From assembly GCF_001646665.1 (NCBI RefSeq), contig NZ_LWBU01000279.1:522879-586878 (forward strand): 64,000 bases of DNA. The letters run 5' to 3'. Numbering within the stretch: the first letter of the stretch is position 1; every line of letters starts with the position of its first letter. The notes beneath the pieces were generated by a model. The model ran no database searches, had not been told where the DNA came from, and worked only from the letters and a program-made list of their open reading frames with translations. Shown piece by piece: positions 19,131 to 26,454 of the stretch. The DNA is from Streptomyces noursei. GTDB taxonomy: Bacteria; Actinomycetota; Actinomycetes; Streptomycetales; Streptomycetaceae. Made by a program: the position numbers and the translations under genes.

Positions 19131-19210
19131 CCGCGCCCGGCACGGCATCCGCTGCGCCCCCCTGCCCCCTCCCCCGCTCACAGCACTGACCGAAGGGCAT
19201 CACAGACACA

Positions 19211-20992
19211 ATGGCGACCTCGACGACGTCCGGTGACGGAACCGGCCTGGTGGAGATGGCGTGGGACCCGATCACACGGATCGTGGGCAGCCTCGGCATC
19301 CACACGAAGATCGACTTCAAGCAGAAGCGGGTCGCCGAGTGCTACAGCACCTCGTCGGTCTTCCGCGGCTACAGCGTCTTCATGCGGGGCAAGGACCCGC
19401 GCGACGCCCACTTCATCACCAGTCGCATCTGCGGCATCTGCGGCGACAACCACGCCACGTGCTCGGTGTACGCGCAGAACATGGCGTACGGAGTGAAGCC
19501 GCCGCACCTCGCCGAGTGGATCATCAACTGCGGCGAGTCCGCCGAGTTCATGTTCGACCACAACATCTTCCAGGAGAATCTGGTAGGGGTCGACTACTGC
19601 GAGAAGATGGTCCGCGAGACCAATCCGGGGGTGCTCGAACTCGCCGAGCGCACCGAGGCACCGCACGCCGGCGAGCACGGCTACCGCACCATCGCCGACA
19701 TCATGCGCTCGCTCAATCCTCTCGAGGGCGAGTTCTACCGCGAGGCGCTCCAGGTCAGCCGGTACACGCGGGAGATGTTCTGCCTGATGGAGGGCCGCCA
19801 TGTGCACCCCTCCACGCTCTACCCGGGCGGCGTCGGCACCATCGGCTCCGTGCAGCTGTTCACGGACTACATGTCCCGGCTCATGCGGTACGTGGAGTTC
19901 ATGAAGCGGGTCGTGCCGCTGCACGACGATCTGTTCGACTTCTTCTACGAGGCACTGCCCGGCTACGAGGAGGTCGGCCGCCGGCGCGTGCTGCTCGGCT
20001 GCTGGGGGGCGTTCAACGACCCCGAGTACTGCGACTTCAGCTACGCCAACATGACGGACTGGGGCCGGCGGATGCTCGTCACCCCCGGTGTGATCGTGGA
20101 CGGCAAGCTGGTCACCAACGACCTCACCGAGATCAACCTGGGCATCCGGATCCTGCTCGGCAGCTCCTACTACGAGGACTGGGCGGGCCAGGAGCAGTTC
20201 GTCACCCACGACCCGCTCGGCAACCCGGTCGATCCGCGGCACCCGTGGAACCAGCACACCATCCCGGCCCCGCAGAAGCGGAACTTCGACGACAAGTACA
20301 GCTGGGTGATGTCACCGCGCTGGTTCGACGGCAAGGACCACCTGCCGCTGGACACGGGTGGCGGCCCCCTCGCCCGCCTGTGGTCGACCGCGCTGTCCGG
20401 ACTCGTCGACGTCGGGTACGTGAAGTCCACCGGTCACAGTGTCGTGATCAACCTGCCGCGCACGCTCACCAAGCCGGAGACCACCTTCGAGTGGAAGATC
20501 CCCCGCTGGAGCAACGCCCTGGAGCGCAACCGCGCCCGCACCTACTTCCAGGCGTACGCCGCCGCCGTCGCGCTGCACTCCGCGGAGATGGGCCTCGCGG
20601 AGGTGCGCGCCGGACGCACCCAGACCTGGGAGAAGTTCGAGGTGCCGGACGAAGCCATCGGTGTCGGTTTCACCGAGGCGGTACGCGGTGTCCTGTCGCA
20701 CCACATGGTGATCCGCGACGGCAAGATCGCCAACTACCACCCGTACCCGCCGACGCCCTGGAACGCCTCCACCCGCGACACCTACGGGACGCCCGGACCG
20801 TACGAGGACGCCGTGCAGAACACGCCCATCTTCGAGGAGAACCCGCCGGAGAGCTTCAAGGGCATCGACATCATGCGCGCCGTGCGCAGCTTCGACCCGT
20901 GTCTGCCCTGCGGTGTGCACATGTACGTCGGTGACGGCAGGACCGTGAAGTCCATGCACGTCCCCACCGGCCTGAGCGGTCTGGCCGGATGA
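19211..20992 (+). CDS. hhyL: group 1h [NiFe]-hydrogenase large (catalytic) subunit
   Basis: The 593-residue protein starts at ATG 19211, 80 bases after the small-subunit stop. It holds the Ni-Fe site through C74 and C77 (L1 motif SRICGICGDNHA) and C564 and C567 (L2 motif DPCLPCGVH). The motif ends at H570 and a 23-residue tail follows. This is the tail that the dedicated protease removes after nickel insertion. The enzyme oxidises H2, and in this group it can do so at trace levels in air. The stop overlaps the next start as ATGA, so accessory genes are translationally coupled to it. Confidence 0.96.
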   Translation: MATSTTSGDGTGLVEMAWDPITRIVGSLGIHTKIDFKQKRVAECYSTSSVFRGYSVFMRGKDPRDAHFITSRICGICGDNHATCSVYAQNMAYGVKPPHLAEWIINCGESAEFMFDHNIFQENLVGVDYCEKMVRETNPGVLELAERTEAPHAGEHGYRTIADIMRSLNPLEGEFYREALQVSRYTREMFCLMEGRHVHPSTLYPGGVGTIGSVQLFTDYMSRLMRYVEFMKRVVPLHDDLFDFFYEALPGYEEVGRRRVLLGCWGAFNDPEYCDFSYANMTDWGRRMLVTPGVIVDGKLVTNDLTEINLGIRILLGSSYYEDWAGQEQFVTHDPLGNPVDPRHPWNQHTIPAPQKRNFDDKYSWVMSPRWFDGKDHLPLDTGGGPLARLWSTALSGLVDVGYVKSTGHSVVINLPRTLTKPETTFEWKIPRWSNALERNRARTYFQAYAAAVALHSAEMGLAEVRAGRTQTWEKFEVPDEAIGVGFTEAVRGVLSHHMVIRDGKIANYHPYPPTPWNASTRDTYGTPGPYEDAVQNTPIFEENPPESFKGIDIMRAVRSFDPCLPCGVHMYVGDGRTVKSMHVPTGLSGLAG

Positions 20993-21603
20993 GCGGCGGC
21001 ACGAGCACGGGCGTCGCGCCCGACGCGCGCCCCTCGTCCGAGGTGTCCGGCGCGCCGAACGCGGAGACGGCCGGCCGGCTGGTGGAGGAGGTCCTCGACC
21101 GGCTGGCGGACTCCGGCGACCGCGCGGCGTGCGAGGCCGCCGAGGAACTCGTACGGGTCCTCATGGAGTTCTACGGGGCCGGGCTCGCCCGCGCGGTCGA
21201 GCTGATCGGACGCCACCCCGACGCCACGGCGCGTGACACCCTCGCCGCCCTGCTCGGCGACGAACTCGTCGCGGGCCTGCTGGTCCTGCACGGGCTGCAC
21301 CCGGACGACGTGTCCCGCCGCGTCGACCGCGCCCTGGACGGCCTGCCCCACCCGGTCGAGACCGTCGGCTTCGACGCCACGACCGGCGTGCTGCGCCTGC
21401 GGCTCACCGGGTCGGCGGGCTGCGGCTGCGCCGGCACCCGGGACGGCATCGAGCAGGCCGCGCGGGACGCCCTCGCCTGCTTCGCGCCCGAGGTGACGGC
21501 GGTGGAACTCCAGGAGGCCCCCCGGGAGCCCGCCCTCCTCCAGATCGGCGCCGGCCCGCCGCGCGCCGTCGACGGCGGCCGGTCACCGGCCACCGCGCCG
21601 TGA
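20989..21603 (+). CDS. NifU C-terminal-like protein of the hydrogenase operon
   Basis: The start ATG overlaps the large-subunit stop (ATGA). The 204-residue protein has a helical N-terminal half. Residues about 120-175 look like a NifU C-terminal (thioredoxin-like) domain, with GSAGCGCAGTRDGIEQA where Fe-S scaffolds have CxxC. Here the cysteines are spaced C-x-C. It may deliver Fe-S clusters to the small subunit, which needs three, or be an electron partner. Both ideas are inference from fold resemblance and tight coupling. The tail after residue 180 is low in complexity. Confidence 0.75.
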   Translation: MSGGTSTGVAPDARPSSEVSGAPNAETAGRLVEEVLDRLADSGDRAACEAAEELVRVLMEFYGAGLARAVELIGRHPDATARDTLAALLGDELVAGLLVLHGLHPDDVSRRVDRALDGLPHPVETVGFDATTGVLRLRLTGSAGCGCAGTRDGIEQAARDALACFAPEVTAVELQEAPREPALLQIGAGPPRAVDGGRSPATAP

Positions 21604-22457
21604 GCGCGCCCGGAGCCGGGACGGCCCGGGAGGGCTCGCGCCGGCCGGACACGGCGGCCCGTCCGGGCGCGCCCGACGCGAGCACGGCAGCGCACCCGGG
21701 CATGCCCGGGCATGACACCGCGGCTCCCGCCGGCTCACCCGACGCGAGCACCGCGGCCCACCCGGGTATGCGCACGGTCGGCGCCGCCCACCCCGGCATG
21801 CCCGCGCTCGGGCCGGCGCGCGCGGGACGGGATCCCCGACCGCGGGGGTTGCGCCGCTTCGTGGCCCCGCCCCCTCCCCGCGAGGAGCGGTGCGAGCTGT
21901 GCGCCGTGCCTCTGGCCGGTGAGCGTCACCGGCACCTCGTCGACACCGAGAAGCGGGCGCTGGCGTGCGCCTGCGGCCCCTGCGCCCAGTTGCTGGACGG
22001 CTCCGGCGGGGTGGGGGGCCGCTTCCGCGCGGTCCCCGGCCGCTACCTGAGCGACCCCGGTCACGGCATCGACGAACAGGCCTGGGAACACCTGCGCATC
22101 CCCGTCGGCGTCGCGTTCTTCTTCCGCAACTCGGCGCTCGACCGGCTCGTCGCGCTCTATCCGAGCCCGGCCGGGGCGACCGAGAGCGAACTGGACCCGG
22201 CGTCCTGGCAGACCGTCCTGGCCGGCTCACCACTGGCGGGGCTGCTCGAACCCGACGTGGAGGCACTGCTGCTGCGGCGCCACGAGGGCATGGTCGAGTG
22301 CTTCCTGGTGCCCGTCGACATCTGTTACGAACTGGTGGGCCGGATGCGCCTGCGGTGGCAGGGCTTCGACGGTGGCGCGGAGGCCCGCGCCGACCTGGAC
22401 GCCTTCTTCGCCCACGTACGCGACCGTGCCCGTGACGTCCGAGGGAGCGGGTCGTGA
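21600..22457 (+). CDS. DUF5947-like protein with zinc-ribbon-type cysteines
   Basis: GTG 21600 overlaps the previous stop (GTGA). The first 80 residues of 285 are low in complexity and contain three copies of an AAHPGM unit. A four-cysteine motif follows: CELC (about residue 99) and CACGPC (about residue 124), as in zinc ribbons or rubredoxin-like sites. The rest is a globular mixed fold (VGVAFFFRNSALDRLVALYP; GMVECFLVPVDICYELVGRM). I recall the family as DUF5947, which accompanies group 1h hydrogenases. A rubredoxin-like electron carrier or a maturation factor are both possible. Confidence 0.75.
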   Translation: MSAPGAGTAREGSRRPDTAARPGAPDASTAAHPGMPGHDTAAPAGSPDASTAAHPGMRTVGAAHPGMPALGPARAGRDPRPRGLRRFVAPPPPREERCELCAVPLAGERHRHLVDTEKRALACACGPCAQLLDGSGGVGGRFRAVPGRYLSDPGHGIDEQAWEHLRIPVGVAFFFRNSALDRLVALYPSPAGATESELDPASWQTVLAGSPLAGLLEPDVEALLLRRHEGMVECFLVPVDICYELVGRMRLRWQGFDGGAEARADLDAFFAHVRDRARDVRGSGS

Positions 22458-23092
22458 CCGACTTCGCCTTCACCTGCACCGGGGTGCGCGCCGACCCGTA
22501 CGCGGCGGGCCCCACCCTGGTGTTCCGGCTGCGCATCACCGCCTCCGACCAGGCCCGCGTGCACGCGCTTGCCCTGCGCTGCCAGATCCGCATCGAGCCC
22601 GTCCGGCGCGGCTACGGCGACGCCGAGGCCGCGCGGCTGACCGACCTGTTCGGGGAGCGGTCCCGTTGGGGCAGCACCCTCAATCCGGTGCAGTTCGCCC
22701 AGGTCCCGGTGATGGTTCCCGGCTTCACCGGTGAGGTCGAGACCGACCTGGTGGTGCCGTGCACCTACGACATGGACATCGCGTCCACCCGGTACTTCCA
22801 CGCCCTGGAGGAAGGGGAGGTGCCGCTGCTGATGCTGTTCTCCGGCACCGCGTTCACCGGCGAGCGCGGCTTCCGCGTGGAACCCGTCCCCTGGGACAAG
22901 GAGGCCGTCTTCCGCATGCCGGTGAAGACCTGGCAGGAGATGGTCGACCAGCACTTCCCGGGCTCCGGCTGGATCCGGCTGCCCAGGGACACCATGGACG
23001 CGCTGCTCGCCCACCGGTCGCGGCACGCCCTGCCCTCCTGGGAGGCGACCGTCGAGGCGCTCCTGAACGCGGCCGGGGAGAGGACCCGATGA
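22454..23092 (+). CDS. DUF6084-like protein of the hydrogenase operon
   Basis: GTG 22454 overlaps the previous stop (GTGA). The 212-residue product has no cysteine-rich motif or membrane helix. It shows beta-rich stretches such as FTCTGVRADPYAAGPTLVF and CTYDMDIASTRYFHALEEG. I recall it as DUF6084, found only beside group 1h hydrogenase genes. Tight coupling upstream (GTGA) and downstream (ATGA) suggests a fixed ratio with its neighbours, as in a complex. No biochemical role can be stated. Confidence 0.72.
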   Translation: MTDFAFTCTGVRADPYAAGPTLVFRLRITASDQARVHALALRCQIRIEPVRRGYGDAEAARLTDLFGERSRWGSTLNPVQFAQVPVMVPGFTGEVETDLVVPCTYDMDIASTRYFHALEEGEVPLLMLFSGTAFTGERGFRVEPVPWDKEAVFRMPVKTWQEMVDQHFPGSGWIRLPRDTMDALLAHRSRHALPSWEATVEALLNAAGERTR

Positions 23093-24522
23093 CGGCCACG
23101 ACGACGTTCACCCCCGAGACCGAGACCCGGCTCGCCGTCGCGCGCCAGGTGGCCGACGCCGTGCTCTTCGAGGGGTACGTGCTCTACCCGTACCGCGCGT
23201 CGGCCGCCAAGAACCGTCTGCGCTGGCAGTTCGGGGTGCTCGTGCCACCGGCCTGGACGGCGAGGGCCGAGGAGCACGACTTCCAGCACACCGAACTGCT
23301 GATGGAACCCAAACGGGGGGCCACGCTCGCCGTCGAGGTGCGCTTCCTGCACACGCAGCGGCGCACCGTGCAACGGCTGTGCCCGGACGGCACCTTGGAG
23401 ACGGTGCGCGAACTGCGCCTGGACGACCAGGTGATCGTCCCGTGGGACGAGGGCCATGAACAGGCCGTCCGGCTCACCGTTCCCGTGGAGTCCCTGGCGG
23501 GCGAGGGCATCGTCGTCCCGTTCACCCGCCCCGCGGCCGAGGAGACCGAACCGGTCCCGGACTCCACCGGGCAGGTGGTGGGCCGGCTCGTGCGCCGCCG
23601 CGAGGAGGTCACCGGTGCGCTGCGGTTGTCGACGAGCGAGCTGGAAGGCCCGTACCGCACGTACCGGCTGAGCCTGGTCGTGGAGAACACCAGCGGTTGG
23701 ACACCGGGCGGCGACGCGGACCGCGACGCCGCCCTGCCCCGGTCCCTGGTCGCCGCGCACGCCCTGCTGTGCCTGGACTCGGGACGGTTCCTGTCGATGA
23801 CGGACCCGCCGGAGTGGGCGCGGGGAGCCACCGCCGCGTGCCGCAACCTGCACACCTGGCCGGTGCTGGCCGGGGAGCCGGGCCGGGACGACCTGGTGCT
23901 CTCCTCGCCGATCATCCTGGAGGACCACCCGGCGATCGCGCCCGAGAGCCCCGGCGCGCTGTACGACGCGACGGAGATCGACGAGATCCTCGCGCTGCGC
24001 ACCGCCGCCCTCACCGACGAGGAGAAGCGCGAGGCCCGGGGTACGGACGCGCGGGCGGCGGCCGTCATCGAGCTGGCCGACTCCATGCCACCGGAGGTCC
24101 TGGAGCGCCTGCACGGCGCCGTACGGGGCCTGCGCGAGGTGACCGCCCCGGCCGTCCCGGCGTCCGTCGCCGTACCGTCCGACCCCTTCCGGGAGGGCGG
24201 GGTCACGCGGCCGGACACCCCCTGGTGGGACCCGGGCGCGGACGCGTCCGTGGACCCGGCCACCGACCACGTCCACGTCGGCGGACGGCCGGTACGGGCC
24301 GGCAGCCGCGTCGTGCTGCGCCCCCGGCTGCGCCACACCGATGCCCAGGACCTGTTCCTCGACGGCCGGCTCGCCCTGGTGGAAGCGGTCCTGCACGACG
24401 TGGACGGCGGCGTGCACATCGCGGTCACCGTCGATGACGACCCGGGTGCCGACATCCGCCGTGAGCAGGGCCGTTTCCTCTACTTCCAGCCCGACGAGCT
24501 CGACGTCCCGGAGGAGGCGTGA
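23089..24522 (+). CDS. conserved unknown hydrogenase-associated protein, 477 residues
   Basis: ATG 23089 overlaps the previous stop. The protein is soluble and lacks membrane helices and metal-type motifs. The N-terminal half contains FEGYVLYPYRASAAKNRLRW and RWQFGVLVPPAW. The C-terminal part has DPATDHVHVGGRPVRAGSRV and ends in an acidic beta-rich segment (DPGADIRREQGRFLYFQPDE). It does not resemble any enzyme I know. Its place between hhyL and the protease argues for assembly, folding or structural roles. It is the largest unknown in the cluster. Confidence 0.72.
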   Translation: MTATTTFTPETETRLAVARQVADAVLFEGYVLYPYRASAAKNRLRWQFGVLVPPAWTARAEEHDFQHTELLMEPKRGATLAVEVRFLHTQRRTVQRLCPDGTLETVRELRLDDQVIVPWDEGHEQAVRLTVPVESLAGEGIVVPFTRPAAEETEPVPDSTGQVVGRLVRRREEVTGALRLSTSELEGPYRTYRLSLVVENTSGWTPGGDADRDAALPRSLVAAHALLCLDSGRFLSMTDPPEWARGATAACRNLHTWPVLAGEPGRDDLVLSSPIILEDHPAIAPESPGALYDATEIDEILALRTAALTDEEKREARGTDARAAAVIELADSMPPEVLERLHGAVRGLREVTAPAVPASVAVPSDPFREGGVTRPDTPWWDPGADASVDPATDHVHVGGRPVRAGSRVVLRPRLRHTDAQDLFLDGRLALVEAVLHDVDGGVHIAVTVDDDPGADIRREQGRFLYFQPDELDVPEEA

Positions 24523-25049
24523 TGGCGCCCTCACGGTCCGGCCCGCGCACACTGGTGGCCGGGGCGGGCAACATCTTCCTCGGCGACGACGGCTTCGGCG
24601 TCGAGGCGGCTCGCGTGCTGGCCCGTCAGGACCTGCCGGCCGGTGTCGAAGTCGCCGACATCGGCATCCGCGGCGTCCACCTGGCCTACCAGCTCCTCGA
24701 CGGGTACGACACGCTCGTCCTCCTGGACGCCACGGCACGGGGCGGTGAGCCGGGCACGCTGTACGTGATCGACGCCGCCGGGCCGGGCTCGCGGCAGCCG
24801 GCCGAGGGCGTCCCCCTCGACGGCCACCGCATGTCCCCCGACGCCGTCCTGGCGCTGCTGGACGGCCTGTGCGCGGGTACCGGCGCGAAACCGCCGGGAC
24901 GCACCCTGGTCGTGGGCTGCGAGCCCGCCACCGTCGAGGAGGGCATCGGGCTCAGCCCACCCGTGGCCGCCGCCGTGCCGGAGGCCGTGCGCCTGGTGAC
25001 GGAACTGGTGACGCAGCCGCTGCGCGACGAAGCCGTCGTCCGAGACTGA
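24522..25049 (+). CDS. [NiFe]-hydrogenase maturation endopeptidase (HyaD/HupD/HoxM type)
   Basis: ATG 24522 (or GTG 24519 one codon earlier) lies just after GGAGG, so two adjacent start codons share one site. The 175-residue protein has the family motif AGAGNIFLGDDGFGVE. The nickel-sensing ligands appear as D23 (Glu in HybD), D69 (LLDATARG) and H102 (DGHRMSPD). The enzyme removes the C-terminal tail of the large subunit after nickel is in place. It closes the coupled block that starts at hhyL. Confidence 0.9.
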   Translation: MAPSRSGPRTLVAGAGNIFLGDDGFGVEAARVLARQDLPAGVEVADIGIRGVHLAYQLLDGYDTLVLLDATARGGEPGTLYVIDAAGPGSRQPAEGVPLDGHRMSPDAVLALLDGLCAGTGAKPPGRTLVVGCEPATVEEGIGLSPPVAAAVPEAVRLVTELVTQPLRDEAVVRD

Positions 25050-25093
25050 CCCACCCGCACGACACCCCCACACCGACCTTCACGGAGAGCACC

Positions 25094-25213
25094 ATGAACA
25101 AGCGCCTCATCGGCGGTGCGGCCGCCGCCACCGCCGCCGCCGCCGCGCTCGCGGCCATCGTCGCGAACGTCCTGCCCGACGTCCGGCGCTACCTGCGCAT
25201 CCGCCGGATGTGA
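25094..25213 (+). CDS. 39-residue DUF6893-like small protein
   Basis: ATG 25094 is preceded by GGAGAG. The product has a lysine/arginine start (MNKRLIGG), an Ala-rich helix, and the ending LPDVRRYLRIRRM, which I recall as typical of the DUF6893 small-protein family. The helix is long and hydrophobic enough to be membrane-associated. It lies between the protease and hypA, before a hairpin. It might anchor or regulate the hydrogenase, but nothing in the sequence proves it. Confidence 0.72.
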   Translation: MNKRLIGGAAAATAAAAALAAIVANVLPDVRRYLRIRRM

Positions 25214-25273
25214 CCCGCCGGCCCTCGCCGGTGCCGTCCCAGGGGGACCGAACGGCCTACGCAGCCGTGTGAC

Positions 25274-25302
25274 CCCGGCGCGCCGGTCGGCGCGCCGCCG
25301 GG
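25274..25302. terminator. GC hairpin between the structural and hyp gene blocks
   Basis: GGCGCGCC at 25277-25284 pairs exactly with 25289-25296 over a 4-base loop, and CCC/GGG flanks extend the stem through a bulge. It may end or weaken the transcript from hhySL before hypA, or act as a processing stem. A separate hyp promoter was not found. Confidence 0.5.
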
Positions 25303-25354
25303 CCCCGGCCGTGTAATGGCGCCGGAGAACATCCCCGGGCCCGGACGGAGACCG

Positions 25355-25756
25355 ATGCACGAGATGTCCGTCGCCCTGTCCGTGGTGGACCAGGTCGAGC
25401 AGGCGGCACGGGCCCGCGGCGCGCTGGGCGTCCAGCATGTGCACCTCGACATCGGCGAGCTGGCCGGAGTGGTCTCCGATTCGCTCCGCTTCTGCTTCGG
25501 GCTCGCCTGTGCCGGGACCCTCCTGGAGGGCTCCGAACTCGTCACCCGCTCCGTCCCCGGCAGTGCGCGGTGCGCGCCGTGCGGGCGGACCTGGGACACC
25601 GGGATGCCCCCGGACATGCTCTGCCCGGACTGCCGCGCGGCCGCCACCGAACTGGTGGCGGGCCGCGAACTGCGCATCACCGAAGTGCGCTGGGCCGCGG
25701 ACACCGCCGCTCCCGGCTCCCCGGCGCAACCCGCAACCATCCTCGAGGAGAGCTGA
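25355..25756 (+). CDS. hypA: HypA nickel metallochaperone
   Basis: The 133-residue protein starts MHEMSVALSVVDQV at ATG 25355, so His2 and Glu3 of the nickel site are in place. That is why the longer reading from 25316 was rejected. The zinc site is C73-x2-C76 and C90-x2-C93. HypA works with HypB to load nickel into the large subunit. It is the first gene of the hypABFCDE run. Confidence 0.94.
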   Translation: MHEMSVALSVVDQVEQAARARGALGVQHVHLDIGELAGVVSDSLRFCFGLACAGTLLEGSELVTRSVPGSARCAPCGRTWDTGMPPDMLCPDCRAAATELVAGRELRITEVRWAADTAAPGSPAQPATILEES

Positions 25757-25758
25757 CG

Positions 25759-26454
25759 ATGTGCCGTGTGGTCGACCTCCAGCAGGCGGTGCTCGCCAAG
25801 AACACGATGGCGGCCGGCATCCTGCGCAGTGAACTGACGGCCAGGGGCACGACCGTGGTGAACCTCCTGTCCAGCCCCGGCAGCGGCAAGACGGCCCTGC
25901 TGGAGCGGGAGCTGACGATCGCCCGGGAACGCGCCGTCCCGGCGGCCGCCCTGACGGCGGACCTCGCGACGGAGAACGACGCGGTACGCCTGAGCCGTTC
26001 CGGGGTGCCGGTCAAACAGGTGCTCACCGACGGGCTGTGCCATCTGGAGGCGGACATGCTCGCCGGGCACCTGCACAACTGGCTTCCGGAGGACACCCGT
26101 CTGCTGTTCGTGGAGAACGTGGGCAACCTCGTGTGCCCGGCGTCGTACGACCTCGGCGAGACGCTGCGCGTCGTCCTCGCCTCGGTCACCGAGGGCGAGG
26201 ACAAGCCGCTGAAGTACCCCACCGCGTTCGGCCTCGCGCACCTGGTGATCGTCACCAAGGCCGACCTCGCCGGGCCGGCCGAGTTCGACGAGGCCGCCTT
26301 CCGGGCCCATGTGCAGCAGGTCAACCCCGGCGTGGAGGTCGTCCTCAGCTCCGTACGGAGCGGGCAGGGCGCGGGTCTGCTGGTCGAGCGGGCCCTGGCG
26401 GCGGCCGAGGGGGCAGAGGTGCACGCGCCGGTGATGGCACAGGCCCGGGCGTGA
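25759..26454 (+). CDS. hypB: HypB GTPase for nickel insertion
   Basis: ATG 25759 sits two bases after the hypA stop. The 231-residue protein has the P-loop SSPGSGKT (residues 38-45) and a TKAD guanine motif. The conserved metal residues are C94-H95 (DGLCHLEAD) and C126 (NLVCPASYD). The N-terminal CxxCGC nickel site and histidine-rich region of enteric and rhizobial HypB are absent. It therefore is the compact form without nickel storage. Confidence 0.94.
   Translation: MCRVVDLQQAVLAKNTMAAGILRSELTARGTTVVNLLSSPGSGKTALLERELTIARERAVPAAALTADLATENDAVRLSRSGVPVKQVLTDGLCHLEADMLAGHLHNWLPEDTRLLFVENVGNLVCPASYDLGETLRVVLASVTEGEDKPLKYPTAFGLAHLVIVTKADLAGPAEFDEAAFRAHVQQVNPGVEVVLSSVRSGQGAGLLVERALAAAEGAEVHAPVMAQARA

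Noticed and set aside
24519..24524. GTG 24519 as the start of the protease
   Set aside because: ATG 24522 is adjacent, with better distance to GGAGG. The difference is a single residue and cannot be settled from sequence.
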